In this document: positions 39,501-48,687 of the stretch, piece by piece
Layout: each line of letters opens with the position of its first letter
How positions within the stretch are numbered: position 1 is the stretch's first letter
DNA from: Dryocosmus kuriphilus
Lineage: Eukaryota; Arthropoda; Insecta; Hymenoptera; Cynipidae
Reading direction: 5' to 3'
Assembly (NCBI GenBank): GCA_038277395.1
Contig: CM076190.1
Location: 127,192,197-127,256,196, forward strand
Length of the DNA stretch: 64,000 bases
Position numbers and translations under genes: made by a program
The notes under the pieces: generated by a model
What the model saw: only the letters and a program-made list of their open reading frames with translations
Told to the model about the DNA's origin: nothing
The model's database searches: none

Positions 39501-39965
39501 TATAAGGAATTCATCGAGAAATCAAGCATAGAATTAAATAAAAAACAAACGAAAGCGACAAAAAACGAGAAGTTAGCCCTAAGTGAAAACAACGAAAGAA
39601 TACCCATCGAAGAACAAAAGCAGACAGAACTCAGAGATGAAGCTTACGAAGCTCTGAAAAACCTGCGACAAAAATCTAAAAATCCCAAAGCAGTGGAACC
39701 TTCAGTCCAGAAAACAAAAGCAGAGGCACACCCAACCGAAGAACGACCGCCACCAGCTCCAGATTACTACAACAAAAATCAGTCGGACGGTAAAACGATA
39801 ACGAAAAACGGCAACAAGAAAAGGTTAACAAAATCAGAGCATTGTCATTGTCATTGTCATCACAAATTTCAACATCCTACGGAGATTCTGCAACGAACTA
39901 GGACAAAAATGTTTCAATACGGACGAAGTCGAAGCCCTGAGCACACGGATCAGCAAGTTAAGTGA
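36456..39965 (+). CDS. pol: Pol: protease, reverse transcriptase, RNase H and a charged AT-hook tail; no integrase
   Basis: About 1,169 residues read by -1 frameshift; no plausible ATG of its own near the start. Protease: the active-site triplet DTG at 36633-36641. Reverse transcriptase of Ty3/Gypsy type: LVVDFRALN, FSVLDLAMGFHQI and the catalytic YMDD at 37899-37910. RNase H: all four acidic positions present (TTDAS, ERECAAIAW, ITDHKPL, NADALSR). After about 38698, where errantiviruses continue into the HHCC and DDE integrase, the frame runs for about 420 residues of Lys/Glu/Ser-rich sequence with two KRGRPRK AT-hooks and an alternating His/Cys run near the end. The frame overlaps the env frame by about 137 bp. 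It has no internal stop, so the tail is translated if Pol is made. Confidence 0.9.
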   Translation, partial: HTSDSPDERAGEWRNNVKTCHGETELRKRAVIQLSTQANAPTILLKSEQFFSENLEFILDTGAEINVIKRQTLQEWCCIDELVRFEINGVTPGLVFSEGQIIIKCNDIDIKFQVVPNSFPIKEMGILGNPFFRQQRAKICYESQCLKLRKQTFPFHSEEYFTLPPRSKKIIFVRVEDTSLTEGFLPELDAGPGILLGNALVSIRNGVAHIPVFNVTSETIKLITPFAKIEPTELSDAILFDETVLDNDDASQKKIFQLKNELPSEARKRLQILEALLPIEHLDKGEKSHVLKLNEPYTHSYYLPGDKLSYTDAVYHNISTVDDKPVHKQPYRQPHSLKEELRRQIKQLHDDEIIRSSSSPYSSPILLIPKKPDPKGNKRWRLVVDFRALNEKTAGDAYPLPNILDILDQLGEANYFSVLDLAMGFHQIPMDPLDRHKTAFSTPFGHFEYNRMPFGLKGGPATFQRLMDVVLAGLQGIEMFVYMDDIIIYAKSLEEHDNKFHRLMSRLQSANLKLQPEKCFFLKREISYLGHIISNQQIRPNPDKINAVKNFPVPKTIKNVRQFLGLAGYYRRFIKNFSKITKPLSDLTKPSIRFEWTEQCQQAFDFLKQKLCEEPILQLPDFEKPFILTTDASNFAIGAVLSQGEIGKDLPISFASRLLEPRETRYSTIERECAAIAWGVEHYRAYLYGRNFIIITDHKPLEYLKTINHNATRLAKWRFKLDDYEYQIKYKPGKYNVNADALSRNPVTKEVSEILALTPRENNQESKKRNRVSDSDSKQCQARKKNKEFHQPSTRLRSEDESSENPRQKKLIAQEQSELPAKRKRGRPRKFPNQEKTGIQIKRKRGRPRKNLIQSESKEISSKEKTLGKNITRKTLVSEESSMEWENISETEITPISSADEEEDENPLATPRRIDLSGDIPNNNRKVQIEVSEEKEEAEEEKEAGIEEREVEIQEELHRGRNTQEKPLHIVEDAVEEPRDSRPGKSSNLDQGEQSDAESFITTADQLEKRRKEILYKEFIEKSSIELNKKQTKATKNEKLALSENNERIPIEEQKQTELRDEAYEALKNLRQKSKNPKAVEPSVQKTKAEAHPTEERPPPAPDYYNKNQSDGKTITKNGNKKRLTKSEHCHCHCHHKFQHPTEILQRTRTKMFQYGRSRSPEHTDQQVK
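38698..39965 (+). other. Integrase-replacing Pol tail: two AT-hooks, acidic/basic linker, His-Cys run
   Basis: Two copies of KRGRPRK (38925-38945 and 38985-39005) use different codons, so they are not a recent DNA duplication. The GRP core flanked by basic residues is the AT-hook known to bind the minor groove of AT-rich DNA. Acidic runs (EEEDE; SEEKEEAEEEKEAGIEE) follow. Near the end a hexamer repeat at 39839-39862 encodes HCHCHCHH. Other frames hit stops within 20-40 bases of 38700, so no hidden integrase starts there. Charged linkers between RNase H and integrase are known in some Gypsy elements; this may be such a linker left after the integrase was deleted. Confidence 0.75.
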
Positions 39966-41766
39966 ATTTGAGGAGCAACTCAACGAATTATTGTCAAGTA
40001 GTCCCAACAATAGTCGCAAAAAACGGGCACCATTCGGGTTTTTAGGAACAATAGTTAAAGTTTTATTTGGAAATTTAGATGAAAATGATGCAATTCATTA
40101 TGATACAAAAATAGATGAAATTTCAAATAACACGGCGCAAATGGCGGTTCTTTTAGGAAATTTCACACACGTTGTAAAATCAGAATTCAATCAAAATAAA
40201 ATAAAATGGACCTTAATGGCCAAAAAGGTAAAAGAATTCGCTCAGCATATGGAAAACCAATTAAAAGATATAAATAATAAAATACAAGATCTGCAACTAT
40301 CTCAGGAATTAGAAGTCCATATCGCAGCATTAGATACGCACTTGTCGGAATTCGAATTGGAAACCATTATGTTAATAGACGCAATTTTATTTGCCCGGCA
40401 AGGCGAAATTCATCCAACAATTTTATCCTCAAAGCAAATAATCAAGTGCATCGAGGAAATTCAAAAACAAAAACCAAATCTCGAGTTACCCATTCCCATA
40501 ATGCCCCATAAGACGTACAATTTGGTTAAACTCTCCGACATAACAATTTTCTTTAAAAATTCAAAAATAATATTCATATTACAATTTCCACTTTTAAATC
40601 TAGAAATATATGACCTGTACAAGTATACGCCAATACCTGTGAGGCAAAATGTCAATAATGTAACTAGAATTTTTGCATACATTGTTCCTGAATCCAAATA
40701 TTCGGCTATATCAAAAGATAAATTAAAACACATCAGTCTATCAGAGGATGATTTAGCTAAATGCAAACTATTTCAAAATAAACATATTTGTGAAAATGCG
40801 TACCCTGTAGAAAAAACGAATAGCGCGAGTAAATGTGAGATACAGTTAATAACCGAGCCTACTTTTTCAAATTTTAAAGATTGTGATATAAGATTCAAAC
40901 AACTACAACACCCGTACTGGCTTAAACTTGAGACAACTAACTCGTGGATGTATTCGCTACCTCATGAAGAAGTAATGCATGTAACTTGTAAAAAACAAAC
41001 AACGACTTCTTACATATTAAACAACACAGGTATAATCTCGATTCAACCAAGTTGCGTGGCGAATACAGAAACTATAACTTTGACAGCAACACAAACAATA
41101 ATTTCAAAATACAATATCACCTTTCAAGTTTCAAAATTAAAAACTATGAACGCTCTAAATCTAACTAAATTATACGACAAGGTAAAACAAGATACAAATT
41201 TAGCAGAAGTGTTTCAAGAGTTACAGGACCAACCAGAGTTTATAGATAATAGTCGAAAGCTTAACACTGACCTGACAAATAAAGGTATACAATTTCATAG
41301 ATTAGCAGAAAAGGCTAGAGAAATAGGAAAAAACAGAGATACATTAAGACGAATAAGTCAAATTGAAACAGGCGTAACATATACAGGGGGATTTACAATA
41401 TTCGGTACATTGTTTTGGGTTTTAGCGCGGCGATACGGGCTTGGTAGGATGGTTTCTTCTTACTGTTCCAGGAAAAGTATACGGTTCTGTGAAAGAAAAC
41501 GAAATAAAGAGATCCAAACAGAGCGAAAATCATCCGAATGTATTGAACCAAGAGAACCATCTCCAAAAACTATGGAATGCACTAAAAGCACACAATCTGT
41601 AAATCTTAATGGATCGAATCAAAGACCCTCACCAATAAATCGTGCTATAACTTGGACTGAAAATGAGCAAGTAGAAACCAGACCAACTACCAGGGAAGAC
41701 GAAGTCACTCAAACACCCATCGAAACATTGTCGGCAAGAAGACCATACTATAGATCTTCAAATTAA
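39829..41766 (+). CDS. env: Envelope-like fusion protein of the LTR element (5' end incomplete or spliced)
   Basis: The open frame starts after a stop at 39826-39828 and has no ATG before well inside the conserved region, so an intact protein needs a spliced leader or the N terminus has been lost. Visible parts: a Cys-containing N-terminal segment, a basic furin-type motif RKKR at 40015-40026, directly followed by a Gly/Phe-rich fusion-peptide-like stretch, a helical region rich in Asn and Gln, a Cys-bearing ectodomain with several N-x-S/T sites, one hydrophobic membrane segment at about 41371-41440, and a polar cytoplasmic tail of about 105 residues. This order matches insect errantivirus Env, related to baculovirus F. 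No signal peptide can be read directly upstream. Described as found; it is an element-derived viral-type protein, not a host gene. Confidence 0.8.
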   Translation, partial: QNQSIVIVIVITNFNILRRFCNELGQKCFNTDEVEALSTRISKLSEFEEQLNELLSSSPNNSRKKRAPFGFLGTIVKVLFGNLDENDAIHYDTKIDEISNNTAQMAVLLGNFTHVVKSEFNQNKIKWTLMAKKVKEFAQHMENQLKDINNKIQDLQLSQELEVHIAALDTHLSEFELETIMLIDAILFARQGEIHPTILSSKQIIKCIEEIQKQKPNLELPIPIMPHKTYNLVKLSDITIFFKNSKIIFILQFPLLNLEIYDLYKYTPIPVRQNVNNVTRIFAYIVPESKYSAISKDKLKHISLSEDDLAKCKLFQNKHICENAYPVEKTNSASKCEIQLITEPTFSNFKDCDIRFKQLQHPYWLKLETTNSWMYSLPHEEVMHVTCKKQTTTSYILNNTGIISIQPSCVANTETITLTATQTIISKYNITFQVSKLKTMNALNLTKLYDKVKQDTNLAEVFQELQDQPEFIDNSRKLNTDLTNKGIQFHRLAEKAREIGKNRDTLRRISQIETGVTYTGGFTIFGTLFWVLARRYGLGRMVSSYCSRKSIRFCERKRNKEIQTERKSSECIEPREPSPKTMECTKSTQSVNLNGSNQRPSPINRAITWTENEQVETRPTTREDEVTQTPIETLSARRPYYRSSN

Positions 41767-42155
41767 TTACTGAACACACTTTTATTGTAAATTTAATGAC
41801 ATACGAATACATTTACACATACATACATGCCACTAGACTTATTTTCATACAATGAACACACATTACACAAACACAAAAGCAAAAAAAAAAAAAAAAAAAA
41901 AAAAGGATTATATAGAGTCACAGAAGAAAGAAAGTATAATCTTTTGTAAAAATCAAGCTAGGAATAGACTGTGTCACATGCAGTAGCTTTGTAAGACACA
42001 TGTTTATTATTTTGAAATTCTTTCTCTCTCTCTTTATGTTCCAAACCACATTACCATTAATTAAAACAGCACAGGAGCTCTGTCCAGCTTCATCGGGGGG
42101 AAGCGTCAACGAAAATCTTGTACCATCAACGCAGGAGCGTTGACTTTTCCACCCC
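41767..42155 (+). other. 3' untranslated region of the LTR element with an A24 tract
   Basis: No gene. Contains an uninterrupted run of 24 A at 41881-41904, CT-rich runs near 42024-42035 and a G6 run near 42096. The A-run may be simple slippage or mark an old retroposition joint. Confidence 0.8.
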
Positions 42156-42162
42156 GGGGAGA
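42156..42162 (+). promoter_or_regulatory. Candidate polypurine tract
   Basis: GGGGAGA lies immediately before the 3' LTR, the expected place for plus-strand priming. It is short, so assignment rests on position. Confidence 0.65.
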
Positions 42163-42468
42163 TGTCACATATAGTGACTTTCAACCCATCAAATTATCTT
42201 TCCCAACGACCGTGGGAACGGAAGCAAATTCAGCAAAAATGGATAGCATTAGATCGTTGCACAGCCTCGCGGTGTGCGACGTTAAGCGCGGAAGAATACG
42301 CGAATCGGTGAGACAGGCCCCTCGTTTGGACAGTCAGAACTTGAACATCATGAGGTAAAGAACACACAGAGAGAGAAGGGAACAAATAAGGATCAAATAT
42401 TAAATAAACACCAAGTTCATATGGAAATAGAAGGCTAATCATTTATACCCTACAGTTGAAACATAACA
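42163..42468 (+). repeat. 3' LTR (306 bp)
   Basis: Same length as, and as far as I can read identical to, the 5' LTR. Its AATAAA at 42403-42408 would end the element's transcript. Confidence 0.95.
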
Positions 42469-42473
42469 GATGA
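42469..42473. repeat. Target-site duplication GATGA (3' side)
   Basis: Second copy of the 5-bp duplication; the satellite monomer resumes directly after it. Confidence 0.95.
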
Positions 42474-44113
42474 GAATGTAATAATAAAAAAATTGCATTT
42501 TTCAGGCAAACTATGTAAAAAATGAAGAAATTTACGTTTTAGATATAAATTCATTGATTGGTGAGCGCGAGACAGGTGATGAGAATGCGCCTGAGTAGCG
42601 GGCAGATTTTTCAATAACTTTTAATAACTTTTTAGTGCCTGTATAGTAATGTATTTTTTGATTAAAAGAACGGTATTATACGTTTAATGAAGAAAGTATG
42701 GGTTGTCTCAAAAAATGGTTTCAAGGGAATTTGTAGGTCCTTGGAAAATGAATAATTCTGCTTCTTGATATTTTCACGTATCTCGCATACTTTTGCGGAA
42801 AAGTAGATTTTTTTATACGAATTAAAAAATTTCACGAATAACTCAAAAACTACGCGTCTGATCGAAAAAATGATAGAGAGCAAATTTGTAGAACCTTTTG
42901 AGGTGAACAATTTTACTTTCTCGCATTTTTTTTTATCTCTCATAGTTTAGCCGGAAAATGGATTTTTTGATTTTGTGAAAATCGTTTTTTGATGGATAAA
43001 ACCATAACCGTTGGTCAAAAGTGGCCGGTTAACGAACTTGTCCTTACTTTTTACACTCTAAAGAAGTGTGCCAAAGCGCAATCCAATCCGATTAGTTCTT
43101 CGAAAGTTATCGTGTCCACAGTCTACGACAACAACGACGACAACGACAGACAGACACCAACGTAAAACCTTTTTTTTCGGATTCAGGGGGTCATGACACG
43201 TCGAGATTTCATGAAATCCGCGAAAGTCAGTTTTCACATAAAACTAATACCTTCTCATTGAGATGAGAATGTAATAATAAAAAAATTGCATTTTTCAGGC
43301 AAACTATGTAAAAAATGAAGAAATTTACGTTTTAGATATAAATTCGTTGATTGGTGAGCGCGAGACAGTGATGAGAATGCGCCTGAGTAGCGGGCAGATT
43401 TTTCAATAACTTTTAATAACTTTTTATTGCCTGTATAGTAATGTATTTTTTGATTTAAAAGAACGGTATTATACGTTTAATGAAGAAAGTATGGGTTGTC
43501 TCAAAAAATGGTTTCCAGGGAATTTGTAGGTCCTTGGAAGGTGAATAATTCTGCTTCTTGATATTTTTACGTATCTCGCATACTTTTGCGGAAAAGTAGA
43601 TTTTTTTATACGAATTAACAAATTTCACGAATAACTCAAAAACTACGCGTCTGATCGAAAAAATTATTGAGAGCAAATTTGTAGAACTTTTTGAGGCGAA
43701 CAATTTTACTTGCTTACATTTTTTTTTATCTCTCGTAGTTTAGCCGGAAAATTGATTGTTTGATTTTGTGAAAACAGTTTTTGATGGATAAAACCATAAC
43801 CGTTGGTCAAAAGTGGCCGGTTAACGAACTCGTCCTTACTTTTTACACTCTAAAGAAGTGTGCCAAAGCGCAATCCAATCCGATTAGTCCTTCGAAAAAA
43901 GTTATCGTGTCCACAGTCTACGACAACAACGACGACAACGACAGACACCAACGTAAAACCTTTTTTTTCGGATTCAGGGGGTCATGAAACGTCGAGATTT
44001 CATGAAATCAGCGAAAGCCAGTTTTAACATAAAACTAATACCTTCTCATTGAGATGAGAATGTAATAATAAAAAAATTGCATTTTTCAGGCGAACTATGT
44101 AAAAAATGAAGAA

Positions 44114-44733
44114 ATTTACGTCTCAATATAATTTCATTGAAACGTGATGAGAATGAGCCTGAGTAGCGGGCAGATTTTTCAATAACTATCCAATCCGATT
44201 AGTTGTTGAAAAGTGGTTTTCTTTATATTTCATAATATATTTCACGAATAACTCAAAAACTACGCGTCTGATCAAAAAAATAATTGGAAGTAAATTTGTA
44301 GAACTTTTTGTGGTGAACAATTTTACTTCCTTACATTTTTTTTGTATCTCTCATAGTTTAGCCGGAAAAAATGGATTTTGTATATTGTGAAAACCGTTTT
44401 TGATGGATAAAACCATAACCGTTGGTCAAAAGTGGCCGGTTAACGAACTCCTCCTTACTTTTTACACTTTAAAGAAGTGTGCCAAAGCGCAATCCAATCC
44501 GATTAGTCCTTCGAAAGTTATCGTGTCCACAGACTACGACAACACGGACGACTAGGACAGACAGACACCAACGTAAAACCTTTTTTGTCGGATTCAGGGG
44601 GTCATGACACGTCGAGATTTCATGAAATCCGCGAAAGTCAGTTTTCACATAAAACTAATACTTCTCATTGAGATGAGAATGTAATAATAAAAAAAATTGC
44701 ATTTTTCAGGCAAAATATGTAAAAAATGAAGAA
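44114..44733 (+). repeat. Shortened satellite variant, 620 bp
   Basis: Begins GTCTCAATATAATTTCATTG and lacks about 170 bp of the central AT-rich region, including most of the first of the two internal segments. It joins TCAATAACTATCCAATCCGA to a unique AAAGTGGTTTTCTTTATATT stretch. The second half is normal. Confidence 0.85.
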
Positions 44734-46300
44734 ATTTACGTTTTAGATATAAATTCATTGATTTTAGAGCGCGAGACAGGTGATGAGAATGCGCCTGAGT
44801 AGCGGGCAGATTTTTCAATAACTTTTAATAACTTTTTATTGCCTGTATAGTAATGTATTTTTTGATTAAGAGAACGGTATTATACGTTTAATGAAGAAAG
44901 TATGGGTTGTCTCAAAAAATGGTTTCAAGGGAATTTGTAGGTTCTTGGAAGGTGAATAATTCTGCTTCTTGATATTTTCACGTATCTCGCATAATTTTGT
45001 GGAAAAGTGGATTTTTTTATACGAATTAACTTATTTCACGAATAACTCAAAAACTACGCGTCTGATCGAAAAAATGATAGAGAACAAATTTGTAGAACTT
45101 TTTGAGGTAAACAATTTTATTTGCTTACATTTTTTTTTGTATCTCTCGTAGTTTAGCCGGAAAATAAATTTTTTGATTTTGTGAAAACTGTTTTTGATGG
45201 ATAAAACCATAACCGTTGGTCAAAAGTGGCCGCTTAACGAACTAGTCCTTACTTTTTACACTCTAAAGAAGTGTGCCAAAGCGCAATCCAATCCGATTAG
45301 TCCTTCGAAAGTTATCGTGTCCACAGACTACGACAACAACGACGACAACGACAGACAGACACCAACGTAAAACCTTTTTTTTCGGATTCAGGGGGTCATG
45401 ACACGTCGAGATTTCATGAAATCCGCGAAAGTCAGTTTTCACATAAAACTAATACTTTCTCATTGAGATGAGAATGTAATAATAAAAAAATTGCATTTTT
45501 CAGGCAAACTATGTAAAAAAAGAAGACATTTACGTTTTAGATATAAATTCATTGATTGGTGAACGCGAAACAGGTGATGAGAATGCGCCTGAGTAGCATG
45601 CAGATTTTTCAATAACTTTTAATAACTTTTTATTGGCTGTATAGTAATGTATTTTTTGATTAAAAGAACGGTATTATACGTTTAATGAAGAAAGTATGGT
45701 TGTCTCAAAAAATGGTTTCAAGGGAATTTGTAGGTCCTTGGAAGGTGAATAATTCTGCTTCTTGATATTTTCACGTATCTCGCATACTTTTGCGGAAAAG
45801 TAGATTTTTTTATACGAATTAAATTATTTCACGAATAACTCAAAAACTACGCGTCTGATCGAAAAAATGATAGAGAGCAAATTTGTAGAACCTTTTGAGG
45901 TGAACAGCTTTACTTTCTCACATTTTTTTTTGTCTCTCATAGTTTAGCCGGAAAATGGATTTTTTATTTTGTGAAAACCGTTTTTGATGGATAAAACCAT
46001 AACCGTTGGTCAAAAGTGGCCGGTTAACGAACTCGTCCTTACTTTTTACACTCTAAAGAAGTGTGCCAAAGCGCAATCCAATCCGATTAGTCCTTCGAAA
46101 GTTATCGTGTCCACAGTCTACGAACAGACAGACACCAACGTAAAACCTTTTTTTTCGGATTCAGGGGGTCATGACACGTCGAGATTTCATGAAATCCGCG
46201 AAAGTCAGTTTTCACATAAAACTAATACTTTCTCATTGAGATGAGAATGTAATAATAAAAAAATTGCATTTTTCAGGCAAACTATGTAAAAAAAGAAGAA

Positions 46301-46975
46301 ATTTACGTCTCAGATATAATTTCATTGAAAAACGTGATGAGAATGAGCCTGAGTAGCGGGATTTTTCAGATTTTTTGGCAATAACTATCCAATCCGATTG
46401 GTTGTATGGTGAAAAGTGGTTTTCTTTATATTTCATATCTCGCATACTTCTGCGGAAAGTAGATTTTTTTATACGAATTTTATTTCACGAATAACTCAAA
46501 AACTACGCGTCTGATCAAAAAAATAATTGGAAGTAAATTTGTAGAACTTTTTGAGGTGAACAATTTTACTTTCTTACATTTTTTTTTTGTATCTCTCATA
46601 GTTTAGCCGGAAAATGGATTTTTTATATTGTGAAAACCGTTTTTGATGGATAAAACCATCACCGTTGGTCAAAAGTGGCCGGTTAACGAACTCGTCCTTA
46701 CTTTTTACACTTTAAAGAAGTGTGCCATAGCGCAATCCAATCCGATTAGTCCTTCGAAAGTTATCGTGTCCACAGACTACAACAACACGGACGACTACGA
46801 CAGACAGACACCAACGTAAAACCTTTTTTTCGGATTCAGGGGGTCATGACACGTCGAGATTTCATGAAATCCGCGAAAGTCAGTTTTCACATAAAACTAA
46901 TACCTTCTCATTGAGATGAGAATGTAATAATAAAAAAATTGCATTTTTCAGGCAAAATATGTAAAAAATGAAGAA
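46301..46975 (+). repeat. Shortened satellite variant, 675 bp
   Basis: Shares the GATATAATTTCATTGAAAA start, the ATCCAATCCGATTGGTTGTA segment and the AAAGTGGTTTTCTTTATATT stretch with the 620-bp variant, two monomers away, but retains more of the central region (TCTCGCATACTTCTGCGG). The two are relatives that represent a separate, older monomer class. Confidence 0.85.
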
Positions 46976-48557
46976 ATTTATGTTTTAGATATGAATTCAT
47001 TGATTGGTGAGCGCGAGACAGGTGATGAGAATGCGCCTGAGTAGCGGGCAGTTTTTTCAATAACTTTTAATAACTTTTTATTGCCTGTATAGTAATGTAT
47101 TTTTTGATTAAGAGAACGGTATTATACGTTTAATGAAGAAAGTATGGGTTGTCTCAAAAAATGGTTTCAAGGGAATTTGTAGGTCCTTGGAAGGTGAATA
47201 ATTCTGCTTCTTGATATTTTCACGTATCTCGCATACTTTTGCGGAAAAGTAGATTTTTTTATACGAATTAACTTATTTCACGAAAAACTCAAAAACTACG
47301 CGTCTGATCGAAAAAATGATAGAGAGCAAATTTGTAGAACTTTTTGAGGTGAACAATTTTATTTGATACATTTTTTTTTGTATCTCTCGTAGTTTAGCCG
47401 GAAAATAAATTTTTTGATTTTGTGAAAACTGTTTTTGATGGATAAAACCATAACCGTTGGTCAAAGTGGCCGGTTAACGAACTCGTCCTTACTTTTTACA
47501 CTTTAAAGAAGTGTGCCAAAGCGCAATCCAATCCGATTAGTCCTTCGAAAGTTATCGTGTCCACAGACTACGACAACAACGACGACAACGACAGACAGAC
47601 ACCAACGTAAAACCTTTTTTTTCGGATTCAGGGGGTCATGACACGTCGAGATTTCATGAAATCCGCGAAAGTCAGTTTTCACATAAAACTAATACCTTCT
47701 CATTGAGATGAGAATGTAATAATAAAAAAATTGCATTTTTCAGGCAAACTATGTAAAAAATGAAGAAATTTACGTTTTAGATATAAATTCATTGATTGGT
47801 GAGCGCGAGACAGGTGATGAGAATGCGCCTGAGTAGCGGGCAGATTTTTCAATAACTTTTAATAACTTTTTATTGCCTGTATAGTAATGTATTTTTTAAT
47901 TAAAAGAGCGGTATCATACGTTTAATGAAGAAAGTATGGGTTGTCTCAAAAAAAGGTTTTAAGGGAATTTGTAGGCCCTTGGAAGGTGAATAATTCTGCT
48001 TCTTGATATTTTCACGTATCTCGCATACTTTTGCGGAAAAGTAGATTTTTTTATACGAATTAACATATTTCACGAATAACTCAAAAACTACGCGTCTGAT
48101 CGAAAAAATGATAGAGAGCAAATTTGTAGAACTTTTTGAGGTGAACAATTTTACTTGCTTACATTTTTTTTATCTCTCGTAGTTTAGCCGGAAAATTGAT
48201 TTTTTGATTTTGTGAAAACTGTTTTTGATGGATAAAACCATAGTCGTTGGTCAAAAGTGGCCGGTTATCGAACTCGGCATTACTTTTTACACTCTAAAGA
48301 AGTGTGCCAAAGCGCAATCCAATCCGATTAGTCCTTCGAAAGTTATCGTGTCCACAGACTACGACAACAGCGACGTCAACGACAGACAGATACCAACGTA
48401 AAACCTTTTTTTTCGGATTCAGGGGGTCATGAAACGTCGAGATTTCATGAAATCAGCGAAAGTCAGTTTTCACATAAAACTAATACCTTCTCATTGAGAT
48501 GAGAATGTAATAATAAAAAAATTGCATTTTTCAGGCAAACTATGTAAAAAATGAAGA

Positions 48558-48687
48558 CTTACATTTGCTTTTTATGAATGTGAGATTAATATATTTAAAT
48601 ATCACAAATAAAAAATATATAACCTTTGTTCACTCATTTGTTTATAACAATTTAAAAAATGCTATTCAACTAATACTGCTCGATGCA
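48558..48687. other. Short AT-rich stretch between satellite end and LINE
   Basis: Non-repetitive AT-rich DNA without a gene. Its last 15 bases (48673-48687, ATACTGCTCGATGCA) are the 5' target duplication of the LINE that follows. Confidence 0.7.

Larger units (their letters stand above)
34275..42468 (+). mobile_element. Errantivirus-type LTR element (Ty3/Gypsy with env), 8,194 bp, lacks integrase
   Basis: Complete LTR-to-LTR insertion in satellite DNA with identical 306-bp LTRs and a perfect 5-bp target duplication, hence recent. Order: LTR, leader with a primer-binding-site candidate, gag, pol (protease, reverse transcriptase, RNase H), a long charged tail, a fusion-type env, a short purine tract, LTR. 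The combination of Gypsy-type polymerase with an env carrying a basic cleavage motif is that of insect errantiviruses (Metaviridae). No integrase zinc-binding or DDE region is visible in any frame between RNase H and env, and no other gap could hold one. Possibly a deletion derivative moved by an intact relative. Confidence 0.92.
42474..48557 (+). repeat. Satellite DNA array, right block (end of monomer 43 plus 8 monomers)
   Basis: Continues the same array and orientation. Monomers begin near 42530, 43323, 44114, 44734, 45528, 46301, 46976 and 47768. The array stops abruptly at about 48557 (ATGAAGA then unrelated sequence). Copies are more divergent towards this edge and include two shortened variants, as is usual at satellite borders where exchange is less effective. 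Confidence 0.95.

Noticed and set aside
1..48557. Centromeric CENP-B box
   Set aside because: No match to the TTCGnnnnAnnCGGG core was found in the monomer.
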